A stretch of DNA of 64,000 nt from Bacteroidetes bacterium ADurb.Bin012 (GCA_002071415.1 MWFC01000001.1:124001-188000); one strand, 5' to 3'. Counted from the first letter of the stretch, positions 34,004 through 42,975 are shown. Numbers and translations: made by a program. Notes: generated by a model from the letters alone, not told the origin.

Positions 34004-35080
34004 TCATTTTACATACTGAGATATTATTTGCTCTATTTCAGGTTCTCTTTCTTTAAAATCATAATACAGCGCAAACTGTGCCTTTGCTCTTTGAAGGTTA
34101 TGTTGAGGATGATCTATCTTAAAATAAATATCGTCATTCAGATAATCGGTAAGAAAACGCAATGCAATAATAAATGTCATGTGAGCCGGGGCATGAGGCA
34201 AACCCATGATTTCGTCGGTATTCATAATTTTTTTAACACAGGGCAAATAACCTTGACAGTAAGCCTTCAATAAATCCAAATCGCAATGAACCGATGTGCT
34301 GTCGGGTTCATCTTCGTAGAAAGGATTGGCTGTGGTGCGCAAGGCATCGCCAAAATCGTGTAAAAAACTACCTGGCATCATTGTATCTAGATCGATCATG
34401 CAGATTCCTCTTAAATGATTATCAAAGAGAACATTATTGATTTTAGGGTCATTGTGCACAATTCTTTTTCGAGTATGGGGACTGTAGATTTTTCTTGAGA
34501 ATATAAGTTCATCATCGCAGGCAATGTCGACGATTTGAATCAAAGCGTTGGCCTGGCTCAAACGATGAGTGGATGCTTTCCCCTTTGCAATCAGGAATTC
34601 CCTCCACCGACTGTCGAGATTATGAAAATTCGGTAAAATCGTATGAAGCTGCTCAACCGGAAAATCCTTGAGCAAATAATGGAAGTCTCCCAGTACTTTA
34701 CCGGCTTCAAAAGCCATTGAGGGAGATAATGCCATATCGTAAGTCTTGGAATTGGGCACTCTTTCCATTACCCTCCAGTATTGGCCTTGATCATCGTGAT
34801 AGAAGGATTTTCCTTCCAAAGTTTGAATTATCCGAACAGTCAAATCTTCGGGTGAGGAATTTTTCGAAATATATCGAGTTACTTTGAAAATATTATCCAT
34901 AAGGGCAGCCACATCAGGGAAAACCTTATGGTTGATGCATTGAAATATAAAGCATTGATTATCCGTATCCACACGAAAAGTCTGGTGGATATGGCCCGAA
35001 CCAAAAGGCCGAACCATCGAGCAGCTTTTATCGAGGCCAAAAGCAACGAATACCTCGCCGGGTATCTTTATTAATCCCAT
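34004..35080 (-). CDS. NahK-like sugar 1-kinase of the aminoglycoside phosphotransferase family
   Basis: A 358-residue kinase with the APH/choline kinase fold. The N-lobe starts GSGHIHQTFRVDTDNQCFIFQ. The catalytic loop is IVHNDPKINNVLFDN (Asp in HND, Asn ligands) and the metal-binding motif CMIDLDTMMPGSFLHDFGDALR. The HND-KINN-LFD and IDLDT-MPG-DFGDA-R patterns are those of N-acetylhexosamine 1-kinase (NahK) and relatives, not antibiotic kinases. With the adjacent nucleotidyltransferase and sugar permease it probably phosphorylates an imported N-acetylhexosamine (or similar sugar) at O1. The start overlaps the nucleotidyltransferase stop by 10 bases. The exact sugar is not shown by the sequence. 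Confidence 0.82.
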   Translation of the reverse strand: MGLIKIPGEVFVAFGLDKSCSMVRPFGSGHIHQTFRVDTDNQCFIFQCINHKVFPDVAALMDNIFKVTRYISKNSSPEDLTVRIIQTLEGKSFYHDDQGQYWRVMERVPNSKTYDMALSPSMAFEAGKVLGDFHYLLKDFPVEQLHTILPNFHNLDSRWREFLIAKGKASTHRLSQANALIQIVDIACDDELIFSRKIYSPHTRKRIVHNDPKINNVLFDNHLRGICMIDLDTMMPGSFLHDFGDALRTTANPFYEDEPDSTSVHCDLDLLKAYCQGYLPCVKKIMNTDEIMGLPHAPAHMTFIIALRFLTDYLNDDIYFKIDHPQHNLQRAKAQFALYYDFKEREPEIEQIISQYVK

Positions 35081-35985
35081 AGAGGCTCTGGATAATACCC
35101 CTCACTTACCAGTTTTCGGAGATTTTCGACGACTTTTGAGCGATCTTCCTGATAAGTGATACCAAACCACTGTTCGTTAACCGTGAGTACTTTGAATCGA
35201 GCCTTCCCGGTCGAGATAAGATGATCGGCTACTGAGGGAATATAAAATTCCGCACTTGTTGAATGATGGTTTTCCTTTAAGAATTCGAGGAAAAGCCTTT
35301 CGAAATCTTGAAATATCTCCGGGCAGAAAGCCCATGTATTCATCGAAACAATGGTATCGCCCGGTAAAAACACTAAATCACCTCCCGAATTGGGGTAGGC
35401 ATAACCCCCATGTGTTTTATGAATTTGGTGAGTTTCAATAATTTTTTTCAGATAGCCATTGGAATCTATCTGGCAAATTCCTCTGGAAACACCGCCATAA
35501 TCCGATAATGTTCTTGAGAGGTAGTAGCCAACAAGTGCATATTCAGGAATAGAAGAACTTCGGGGTTTGCTAAAAAAGTCTATTACGGCCTGATAAGCTC
35601 CTGGCCCATAGAAATCATCGGAATTGATTACGGCAAAAGGCTCGTTTATTTTGTCTTTAGCCATCAAAACCGCATGACCAGTTCCCCAAGGTTTATTTCT
35701 TCCTACTGGAACCGTATAACCTGGAGGTAAATTTTCGAGTTCTTGATATATGTAATCTACTTCCATTTTTCCTTTATATCTGTCGTGGAAAAAGTTAGTA
35801 AACTCTTTTTCGATTTGTTTACGAATTATGAAGATCACTTTCCCAAAACCCGCTCTCATGGCATCGAAAACGCTGAAGTCAATAATAGTTTCACCATGAG
35901 GCCCAAGCGGATCGAGTTGTTTTAAACCACCGTAGCGGCTTCCTATTCCTGCCGCAAGAACCAATAATGTTGGTTTTGTTTTCAT
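35071..35985 (-). CDS. sugar-phosphate nucleotidyltransferase (GT-A fold)
   Basis: A 304-residue NTP-transferase. I start at ATG 35985 (MKTKPTLLVLAAGIGSRYGG), which sits directly before the Rossmann strand; the longer frame adds 27 residues without family character. Signatures: VLAAGIGSRYGGLKQLDPLGP (pyrophosphorylase loop, with LKQ in place of the more usual PK-x), PWGTGHAVLMAKD and the metal-binding VINSDDFYG. This GSRYGGLKQ subgroup is regularly linked to NahK-like kinases in Bacteroidota and probably makes an NDP-sugar from the kinase product. Middle gene of the operon permease - nucleotidyltransferase - kinase. Confidence 0.85.
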   Translation of the reverse strand: MKTKPTLLVLAAGIGSRYGGLKQLDPLGPHGETIIDFSVFDAMRAGFGKVIFIIRKQIEKEFTNFFHDRYKGKMEVDYIYQELENLPPGYTVPVGRNKPWGTGHAVLMAKDKINEPFAVINSDDFYGPGAYQAVIDFFSKPRSSSIPEYALVGYYLSRTLSDYGGVSRGICQIDSNGYLKKIIETHQIHKTHGGYAYPNSGGDLVFLPGDTIVSMNTWAFCPEIFQDFERLFLEFLKENHHSTSAEFYIPSVADHLISTGKARFKVLTVNEQWFGITYQEDRSKVVENLRKLVSEGYYPEPLWD

Positions 35986-36031
35986 CGCTATGGATATTGA
36001 AAATGATGGTTCGAAATTAATAAAAAACTTA

Positions 36032-37306
36032 TTACCAATTTTTGATTTTATGCAAACGCAATGCATATAACCATATAATGAGGTAACAAGGGATCAGAAT
36101 GATGTAAGCAAAATTAGGATCGAACATATCGGACAACTTACCCCAGGCTAAAGGCAAAATTGCTCCGCCGGCTATAGCCATTATCAATAAAGCTGAACCA
36201 GTTTTAATGTAACGTCCAAGACCATGCAACGCAAGTGGCCAAACTGCCGGCCAAACCAATGCATTGGCGAGCCCCAGCAAGGCTACGAAAATAATAGAAA
36301 CATAACCATCGGTAAGTAAAATCAGGATACTGAAGGCTAATCCTAAAAGACCCGATACCTGCAGAGCCTTTTCTTGTGTTATATATTTTGGAATCAATAT
36401 AATACCTAAGATATACCCCAATATCATCGATAACATAGTATAGGTTGTAAAGGCTTTTGCCACTTCCATTTTAATGCCGAGCGACAGGCCATATCGAATG
36501 ATAGTATCACCGGCTATCACTTCTGCTCCTACGTAGAAAAATAAAGTTAGTACCCCTAATACCAGATTGGGAAATTGTAAGATATTGGTTTTATTTGAAT
36601 TAAGTATGGAAGTTCCTTCATCCTCCTGTTCGGTTTCTATCTCGGGTAGTGGAGAAAATCGTATCATAAAGCCCATCAACACCAAAACTACCGTCATTAC
36701 GATGTAAGGATTGATCACCCGACGAGCTAAACCATCGAGTGCAGCAATACGTTCCTGAACGTCCAATGTGGAAAGGTTTCTGATGAATTCATCCCCATCA
36801 TTCAAAATAAAATAGGCAAGAATCAGTGGTGCGATGGCTCCGGCAAGTTTATTGGCAATTCCCATGATACTTATGCGACTGGCAGCACTTTCTACAGGTC
36901 CAATGATGGTAATGTAAGGATTAGAAGCCGTTTGCAACAAGGCCAAACCGGCTCCCATAATAAACAATCCTGTCAGAAAAATACCATAAGTGCGAGTTAA
37001 GGCTGCAGGAATAAAAATAAGAGTTCCAATCGCCATTACCCACAACCCCACCATCATTCCGTTGCGGAAACCAGTCTTCTTGAGTACCCACGACGATGGC
37101 AAAGCCATGATTGTGTAGGAAATATAAAAACTGAAAGTGACGAATAAGGCTTGAAAATCACTGAGATTACAAGCAATTTTCAAATAGGGTATTAATATCC
37201 CATTGAGCCAGGTAACGAAACCAAATATAAAAAACAATGCACCAATAATACTGATGCTCAATCTATAACTCGATTTGTTTGTTGTTGTAGGAGCAGAATT
37301 GACCAT
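36032..37306 (-). CDS. FucP/NagP-type sugar MFS transporter
   Basis: A 424-residue major facilitator with 12 predicted helices. The FucP subgroup is recognised from GALFFIFGFVTWLNGILIPY (helix 1, with the Asn of the sugar site), YISYTIMALPSSWVLKKTGF (helix 2 and loop), and ALLQTASNPYITIIGPVESA with ASRISIMGIANKLAGAIAPL. Relatives carry L-fucose, glucose/galactose or N-acetylglucosamine (NagP) with protons. Linked to a NahK-like kinase, an amino sugar is the likeliest cargo. First gene of the three-gene operon; 46 bases before the nucleotidyltransferase. Confidence 0.9.
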   Translation of the reverse strand: MVNSAPTTTNKSSYRLSISIIGALFFIFGFVTWLNGILIPYLKIACNLSDFQALFVTFSFYISYTIMALPSSWVLKKTGFRNGMMVGLWVMAIGTLIFIPAALTRTYGIFLTGLFIMGAGLALLQTASNPYITIIGPVESAASRISIMGIANKLAGAIAPLILAYFILNDGDEFIRNLSTLDVQERIAALDGLARRVINPYIVMTVVLVLMGFMIRFSPLPEIETEQEDEGTSILNSNKTNILQFPNLVLGVLTLFFYVGAEVIAGDTIIRYGLSLGIKMEVAKAFTTYTMLSMILGYILGIILIPKYITQEKALQVSGLLGLAFSILILLTDGYVSIIFVALLGLANALVWPAVWPLALHGLGRYIKTGSALLIMAIAGGAILPLAWGKLSDMFDPNFAYIILIPCYLIIWLYALRLHKIKNW

Positions 37307-37884
37307 ATTTTATGATATCGATGGGGTTGATTTATATTGATTTATTGATATTCTGAATAGTATGAGAATCAATTCATTTATAAAAATGAACTTTCGAGTG
37401 CAAAGAGAAATATAAAATCGAAACAATTATACTGTCCAAAACTAATCTCATAAAGTTGAAAGAAGAATCTGGAAATGCTGGAAATAATAGAAGAATGGCA
37501 ATGAGAATATGAACCGGGTATATCATATTGAATTTCATTGGAATAAATCGGGAAACCTGCGGTTGGGAATATTCATAATGAGGTGGTTTTGTATTTCGAT
37601 AAAGATGAGTAGTTTTCAAATGAATCGGTTTTATCAATAAATATGATTTTTGCTTTGATTATTGAAAATGAATTTATTAGAATAATATTTCGCTTTATTG
37701 GGAAAAACGTTGCAATTTATGTAAGTTTTAAAAACGAGAATATGCTTTGTCGAAAATTTTTCAGTACTCATCATGAGGTTTAACTCGAATCTTTTGGAAA
37801 CAATTGACGTTGAAAGTGAAAGAATGAAATGGGGGAGTTAGGCAGAGGGGAGTCATAGAATAAAAATTAGGGCTTAACAATATA
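37307..37884. other. About 0.58 kb between the sugar permease and aroC
   Basis: No gene is supported. A reverse frame of 87 codons at 37374-37637 has one hydrophobic stretch but no family resemblance and would overlap the likely permease leader. A G-rich patch lies at 37829-37850. The gap holds two divergent promoter boxes. Confidence 0.55.
37437..37444 (-). promoter_or_regulatory. Possible -7 box TAGTTTTG for the sugar salvage operon
   Basis: TAGTTTTG on the reverse strand matches TAnnTTTG, with a leader of about 125 bases to the permease ATG. It is the only full match seen upstream. Confidence 0.35.
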
Positions 37885-37892
37885 TATCTTTG
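37885..37892 (+). promoter_or_regulatory. -7 box TATCTTTG directly before the aroC start
   Basis: TATCTTTG matches TAnnTTTG and ends five bases before the ATG at 37898. By the SRP RNA spacing the transcript would begin one base before the ATG, so aroC mRNA is predicted to be leaderless. Confidence 0.6.
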
Positions 37893-37897
37893 CAAAT

Positions 37898-38998
37898 ATG
37901 ACAGGAAATTCGTTTGGAAGATTTTTTCGTTTGTCGACCTTTGGCGAATCGCATGGTGAAGCCATTGGAGGTATTGTTGATGGATGCCCGGCGGGTGTCG
38001 AATGGAATGAGAAATTCATTCAGAAAGAACTCGATAGAAGAAAGCCAGGTACTGGTTTTTCATCTTCTCCAAGGCAAGAACCTGACCATTTTGAGGTATT
38101 ATCGGGAATTTATGAGGGGAAAACTACGGGCCAGCCCATTGCATTTCTTATCCGTAATATCGATCAAAGACCACAAGATTACGAACAGGCCGAGCAAATG
38201 ATACGTCCGGGGCATGCCGATTTTGCATGGAAACAGCGTTATGGCATTTTCGATCCTCGAGGCGGAGGAAGAGCTTCGGCCAGAGAAACTGCAGCCCGTG
38301 TAGCTGCGGGTGCCACAGCCAAGTTATTTCTGAAAAAATATGGCGTGCATATCAATGCTTACGTACTAGCCATTGGACCTATTCAAATGACAGAGAAAAA
38401 CTGGCATCCTGTCGAAGATATCGAAGCCGATCCCTTGCGATGCCCACACAAGGAAACCTCCTCGAAAATGCAGGATTATCTGCAACAATTGAACGATGAA
38501 GGAGATACCGCAGGAGGTATTATAAGATGTTTTGTGAGGAATTGTCCTGCAGGAATTGGCAATCCGGTATTCGACAAACTGCAGGCTGCTTTGGCTTATG
38601 CCATGATGAGCATTCCTGCTGCGAAAGGATTCGAATACGGCGAAGGATTTTCGGCTGCAAGCATGAAAGGTTCGCAACATAATGATACTCCAGAATTTAA
38701 GAATGGAAGTATTCATTTCGTTACTCATCATGCTGGCGGAATTTTGGGCGGAATCAGTACGGGGGACGATATAGTTTTCAATGTCGCTTTCAAACCTGTT
38801 TCGAGCATTGACAAACCTCAATTGACCGTAACTTACGAGGGTAAACCGGCTATCTATCAGCCTGGCGGACGCCATGATATTACTGTCGTGCCAAGAGCCG
38901 TACCTGTAGTCGAAGCTATGGCTGCTCTGGTTATTGCCGATCAACTCATCGAATGGTTTGCACTTGGTAACTATTTACCAGAAAATCATTCCGATTAA
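37898..38998 (+). CDS. aroC: chorismate synthase
   Basis: Forms chorismate from 5-enolpyruvylshikimate 3-phosphate, the last common step to aromatic amino acids, folate and quinones; needs reduced FMN. At 366 residues it is of normal length. All three family signatures are present: RLSTFGESHGEAIGGIVDG (about 11-29), DPRGGGRASARETAARVAAGA (about 118-138) and GGRHDITVVPRAVPVVEAMA (about 325-344). The QxxRPGHADFAWKQRYG segment that binds the phosphate is intact. No other aro genes are adjacent. Its N-terminus MTGNSFGRFFRL is the usual one, which supports the ATG at 37898 despite the lack of a leader. Confidence 0.97.
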   Translation: MTGNSFGRFFRLSTFGESHGEAIGGIVDGCPAGVEWNEKFIQKELDRRKPGTGFSSSPRQEPDHFEVLSGIYEGKTTGQPIAFLIRNIDQRPQDYEQAEQMIRPGHADFAWKQRYGIFDPRGGGRASARETAARVAAGATAKLFLKKYGVHINAYVLAIGPIQMTEKNWHPVEDIEADPLRCPHKETSSKMQDYLQQLNDEGDTAGGIIRCFVRNCPAGIGNPVFDKLQAALAYAMMSIPAAKGFEYGEGFSAASMKGSQHNDTPEFKNGSIHFVTHHAGGILGGISTGDDIVFNVAFKPVSSIDKPQLTVTYEGKPAIYQPGGRHDITVVPRAVPVVEAMAALVIADQLIEWFALGNYLPENHSD

Positions 38999-39049
38999 TA
39001 AATTCAATATTAATTAATCAGATTAAGAAAACATTAAACACTTCTCACA

Positions 39050-41689
39050 ATGAAAAAGACAGGAAAAATAATTCTTATTGTTTTAATTTTCCTATTTATT
39101 TTGCTCCTTGCAATTCCTATTCTTTTCAAGGGTCAAATAAAAGAGGCTATTCTTAAGAGTGCTTCTTCGATGATAGATGCAAAACTCGATTTCGGTAAGG
39201 TAAATCTATCATTAATAAAAAATTTTCCTAATCTAACCGTAAATGTCAATAAAATAAGTCTTTCGGGAATAAAGAATTTTGAAAATGATACTCTGGCTTT
39301 TGTCGGAAAGGCTTCAGTTACTGTGGATGTATTTTCGGCTATTCATGGGAAAACATACGAGATAAAATCGGTTACGATTCGTCATCCTCGAATTTATCTG
39401 AAGGTTTTACCCGATAGTTCGGCCAACTGGAATATTTATCACCCGAGTGAAGATACGACTGCTCCCCGAAATTTTACCCTGAAACTGAAAAAGATTTACA
39501 TCGAAGATGCCAGTTTAATCTATGATGACCGCCTGCTGAATACTTTGGTCAAAGCAGAAGGAATAAATAGTGAGCTTTCGGGTGATTTGACTGCCGAAAG
39601 CACTTCATTACAAACTTTTACCCTGATTAAAGACATTATGGTAGATTATGGCGGTATACGTTTCCTAAATAAAACAGAATGCGAATTGAAGGCAGAAGTT
39701 GACGCCAATCTCAAGGACATGATTTTTACAATGAAAGATAATGAAGTTCGAATAAATCAACTGTTTTTAGGATTCGATGGTAAAGTTCAGATGATGGAAG
39801 AAGGGTATGGCCTCGACCTCAGTTTTTCGAGCCGGCAAACGAGTTTCAAAAACCTGCTTTCGATGGTGCCTTCTATTTATGCCAAGGATTTTGAAAAATT
39901 GACCGCTTCGGGCACAATGAAATTTCATGGAAAAATAAAAGGAATTTACGCTGATACATCATTCCCCTCTTATGATATTGTACTCGAGGTAAATGAAGGC
40001 AGATTTCAATACCCCAGCTTGCCTTCTGCTGTTGAAAACGTAGCTATTCGAGCCAATGTGGTCAATCCCGACGGGCAACCCAACAACCTGACTCTCGATC
40101 TCAGCCGTTTTCACCTTGAAATGGCTCATAACCCTATCGACCTGAAAGTTCTACTAAAAAACCCTATCAGCGATCCATGGATAAAAGCCGTCATCTTAGG
40201 AAGACTCGATCTGGCAGAAATAAAGAATGTTTATCCACTTGGCATCAATCTTAAAGGTAGTATTAGAGCCGATCTATCGCTCGAAGGAAATATTTCTACT
40301 CTCGAAAAAGGAAACTTCGAAAATTTCGACGCTAAAGGCAGTTTGGTAATAGATGATTTATTCCTACCCGATACGTCTACCAAAAAAGATCTCAATATCT
40401 CAACGGCACGGCTTAACTTTTCACCCGCCTATCTGGAGCTTGCCAACTGTAAGATAAATATTGGAGCTAACGACATTGCCGCAAATGGAAAGGTAACCAA
40501 CTATCTGGGATACCTCCTTCGAAATACCGACTTGAAAGCCAATCTGAACGTCAGTTCAAATCGCCTTAACCTTGATGAATTCGTGACTTCAGGCTCAAAA
40601 AGTCAGAATGATAAAACCCAATTAGGAATCATAGAAGTGCCAAAACGCATTGACTTTGCATTGAATGCCAATCTGAATCAAGTCGTGTTCGGTAAACTCG
40701 AAATGAATGATATAAGAGGTGAGATTCAGGTTAAAAATCAACAGGCTTTTCTGGATAATCTTTCTTTAAAAACATTGGGAGGCCTCATTACATTGAAGGG
40801 TTCTTACAATACGATAAATCCTACCCATCCATGTATGGAATTGAACCTCAAGATAGAAAATATCGATATTCCACTCACGGCTTCGACTTTTGTGACTGTG
40901 CAGAAAATCACCCCTATACTCGAAAATGTGAAGGGATTAGCCAGTGCTTCACTCAGTTTGAAAACCGATTTAGACCCCAATATGATTCCTGATTTGAATA
41001 CACTTTCTTCGAGTGGAACCATTCAAACAGGAAACCTAAAAATTTCGAACGTTGCAGCTTTGCAAAAATTAGATGACATACTCAAATTAAACCGTTTCAA
41101 AGAATTCGAAACCAACCCCTTATCATTGTTCTATCTCATCGAAAATGGAAAACTCAATATAAAACCTTTCGATTTAAAATCGGGAAATCTGATGGGAACG
41201 CTGGGCGGAAATGTTCTTATTGCATCTCAAGAACTCGATCTTGATTTTATTATACAGATGCCAAGAAGTGAATTTGGAGGTGCAGCCAATAGCGTTCTCG
41301 AAGGATTGGTAAAACAAGCCAATCAAAAGGGAGCTAAAATCAAATTGGGAGAAACCGTCACGATACATGCCAAAATAACTGGACAAGCCAATAATCCAAA
41401 AATAAGTACTAATTTGGTAGAAAGTTCGAAGACGCTGGCCAGCGATATGAAAAAACAAGCCGAAGATGAATTCAATAAAAAGAAAATCGAAATAGAACAA
41501 AAAGCTCAGGCAGAATTGGAGGCCCAAAAACAAGCTGCCCAGGCCAGAATGAAACAGGAAGAAGAAAGACTTCGACAAGAAACCGAACAAAAGAAAAAAC
41601 TACTCGAAGAAAAGGCCAAACGTCAGGCCGACTCGCTCGAGAAAAAAGGGAAAGACGAGCTAAAAAAACGATTGAAGAAAGTCTTTTGA
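39050..41689 (+). CDS. AsmA-family envelope protein with C-terminal coiled coil
   Basis: An 879-residue protein anchored by one N-terminal helix (about 6-27, IILIVLIFLFILLLAIPILF) with the remainder in the periplasm. The AsmA N-domain follows (DAKLDFGKVNLSLIKNFPNLTVNVNKISL). Repeating beta-groove segments and the AsmA_2-like C-terminal region (GTIQTGNLKISNVAALQKLDDILKL, GNLMGTLGGNVLIASQELDL) come next. The last 75 residues are a Glu/Lys/Gln-rich coiled coil (about 800-875), a feature not found in E. coli AsmA. AsmA-like proteins (with YhdP and TamB) form bridges that move phospholipids to the outer membrane; that role is inferred. 51 bases after aroC and 7 bases before the DUF1848 gene. Confidence 0.85.
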   Translation: MKKTGKIILIVLIFLFILLLAIPILFKGQIKEAILKSASSMIDAKLDFGKVNLSLIKNFPNLTVNVNKISLSGIKNFENDTLAFVGKASVTVDVFSAIHGKTYEIKSVTIRHPRIYLKVLPDSSANWNIYHPSEDTTAPRNFTLKLKKIYIEDASLIYDDRLLNTLVKAEGINSELSGDLTAESTSLQTFTLIKDIMVDYGGIRFLNKTECELKAEVDANLKDMIFTMKDNEVRINQLFLGFDGKVQMMEEGYGLDLSFSSRQTSFKNLLSMVPSIYAKDFEKLTASGTMKFHGKIKGIYADTSFPSYDIVLEVNEGRFQYPSLPSAVENVAIRANVVNPDGQPNNLTLDLSRFHLEMAHNPIDLKVLLKNPISDPWIKAVILGRLDLAEIKNVYPLGINLKGSIRADLSLEGNISTLEKGNFENFDAKGSLVIDDLFLPDTSTKKDLNISTARLNFSPAYLELANCKINIGANDIAANGKVTNYLGYLLRNTDLKANLNVSSNRLNLDEFVTSGSKSQNDKTQLGIIEVPKRIDFALNANLNQVVFGKLEMNDIRGEIQVKNQQAFLDNLSLKTLGGLITLKGSYNTINPTHPCMELNLKIENIDIPLTASTFVTVQKITPILENVKGLASASLSLKTDLDPNMIPDLNTLSSSGTIQTGNLKISNVAALQKLDDILKLNRFKEFETNPLSLFYLIENGKLNIKPFDLKSGNLMGTLGGNVLIASQELDLDFIIQMPRSEFGGAANSVLEGLVKQANQKGAKIKLGETVTIHAKITGQANNPKISTNLVESSKTLASDMKKQAEDEFNKKKIEIEQKAQAELEAQKQAAQARMKQEEERLRQETEQKKKLLEEKAKRQADSLEKKGKDELKKRLKKVF

Positions 41690-41696
41690 AAAATTT

Positions 41697-42581
41697 ATGA
41701 CCAGAAGAAGAGCCAAAGCTGATTTCCCGCTTGTTATCAGTGCTTCACGGATGTGTGATCTCCCACAATGGTACCCGCAATACTTAATCCACGAGATAAA
41801 ACAACGACTCGAAACCGGCCGAACCTTGCATAGCCTCGTTATCTGGACAAAACATCCTTTAGCGCTCTTGAAGTCCCCTCTATACGACGAATTGAGTTAT
41901 TTGAAAAGTATCGGGATTCAGCTCTATTTTCAGATTACTATCACCGGGATGGGTAATCGTGTTTGTGGATATGATAAATTTCAGCGACCATGGAGACCTG
42001 AACCTATTGCACCATCAAAAGAAGAAAGTGTAAAAATTTTACCACAGCTAATTTCCTTGACCGAACATCCCTTGCGCATAAGGCTTCGCATCGATCCTAT
42101 TCTACAGGTTAAGGATATTAAAGGAGAATTTTACAGCAATTATGAGGAATGTAAGGATACTATTGAAAAGTGTTCCGCCCTGGGTATTAGAAAATTTTCG
42201 TTCAGTTTTGTAGAGCCAGGTATTTACCGAAAGGTAGACCGGCGCTTTCAGCAGCTTGGAATCACACTTATAAAATTTGATGAAATTTTAAGAAACAAAA
42301 TCAGATATGAATTTTCCGATTTAGAAAAAAAACTTGGAGTAGATATTTCAGGATGTTGCATAGAAGATTGGCCTGTTTCGTCGTGTATCAACGGAAGGAT
42401 GCTTCAGCAATTACATCCTCAGAAACTCGATGTGTCGCTCTGTCAACCTCATTCCCGTCCGTTGTGCGGATGTACTGCTTCCATTGATATAGGCGGCTGG
42501 CCTCCTAAAACCTGTCCTACTGGCTGCGATTATTGTTATGCCCGACCATTTTATCGGGATTTGAAGGAAAAGGAAAAGTAG
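41697..42581 (+). CDS. DUF1848 family protein with C-terminal cysteine cluster
   Basis: A 294-residue protein of unknown function. The opening VISASRMCDLPQWYPQYLIH and LVIWTKHPLALL are typical of DUF1848, as is the TIM-barrel-like middle (LYFQITITGMG, IRLRIDPIL, FSFSFVEPGIYRKV). The C-terminus carries a dense Cys array: CSQP-like LCQPHSRPLCGCTASIDIGG and KTCPTGCDYCYARPF, with the C-x3-C-x2-C order of iron-sulfur proteins related to radical SAM enzymes (compare the spore photoproduct lyase group). It may bind a metal cluster. It follows the AsmA-like gene by 7 bases, so the two share a transcript, although no functional link is known. Confidence 0.83.
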   Translation: MTRRRAKADFPLVISASRMCDLPQWYPQYLIHEIKQRLETGRTLHSLVIWTKHPLALLKSPLYDELSYLKSIGIQLYFQITITGMGNRVCGYDKFQRPWRPEPIAPSKEESVKILPQLISLTEHPLRIRLRIDPILQVKDIKGEFYSNYEECKDTIEKCSALGIRKFSFSFVEPGIYRKVDRRFQQLGITLIKFDEILRNKIRYEFSDLEKKLGVDISGCCIEDWPVSSCINGRMLQQLHPQKLDVSLCQPHSRPLCGCTASIDIGGWPPKTCPTGCDYCYARPFYRDLKEKEK

Positions 42582-42635
42582 AAAACGATACCTGGTGCGA
42601 GTTGCATAGAAATATACAGACATTGATACAGCAGG

Positions 42636-42683
42636 ACGAGGAGAGTAAGGGGGACTGGGAGACAAGGAGAGCAAGATGCAAGG
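42636..42683 (+). repeat. Low-complexity purine tract with GACGAGGAGA units
   Basis: About 50 bases made of degenerate G/A units such as GGACGAGGAGAG and GGGAGACAAGGAGAG. The reverse complement of a similar tract occurs at 63608-63662. Both lie just after the last gene of a forward operon. Confidence 0.45.
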
Positions 42684-42805
42684 AGGCTTCACTATAAAGT
42701 ATATAAAATGCTCATTTTTAGTATGTTAACTTTCAACTCACCAATCTCCAATTTTCAATCTTGAATTACCTGTTACCGTGTATATTATGTAATCATCAAA
42801 TATAA

Positions 42806-42842
42806 AAAAACCCGTTCTCATTAAAGCAGGAACCGGTTTTTA
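42806..42842. terminator. Bidirectional terminator between DUF1848 and tRNA-Pro
   Basis: AACCCGTTC (42809-42817) pairs with GAACCGGTT (42830-42838) apart from one mismatch, with A and T runs on the outer sides. It can end both the forward operon and the reverse-strand tRNA transcript. Confidence 0.7.
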
Positions 42843-42856
42843 TCGATCTTATTTTG

Positions 42857-42930
42857 TCGGAGTGGTGAGACTCGAACTCACGACCTCTTGCACCCCATGC
42901 AAGCACGCTAGCCAACTGCGCCACACCCCG
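42857..42930 (-). tRNA. tRNA-Pro (anticodon GGG)
   Basis: The reverse strand folds into a full cloverleaf of 74 bases. The acceptor stem is CGGGGTG/CACTCCG with the C1-G72 pair and A73 typical of bacterial tRNA-Pro. The D arm is GCGC-AGTTGGCTA-GCGT, the anticodon arm CTTGC-ATGGGGT-GCAAG with anticodon GGG, and the T arm GTGAG-TTCGAGT-CTCAC. CCA is not encoded (the sequence continues CAAAA). It reads CCC and CCU. Confidence 0.95.
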
Positions 42931-42967
42931 ATCTATATTTCAGTATTGACCTTCCTGAATGCGCCTG

Positions 42968-42975
42968 CAAATTTA
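42968..42975 (-). promoter_or_regulatory. -7 box TAAATTTG of tRNA-Pro
   Basis: TAAATTTG on the reverse strand matches TAnnTTTG and lies 38 bases upstream of the mature tRNA 5' end, leaving a short precursor leader for RNase P. Confidence 0.6.

Noticed and set aside
34004-35080. Aminoglycoside resistance kinase
   Set aside because: The KINN-LFD and IDLDT-MPG motifs and the sugar operon context fit NahK-like sugar kinases.
37374-37637. 87-codon reverse frame as a gene
   Set aside because: No motif, poor codon character and overlap with the likely leader of the permease operon.
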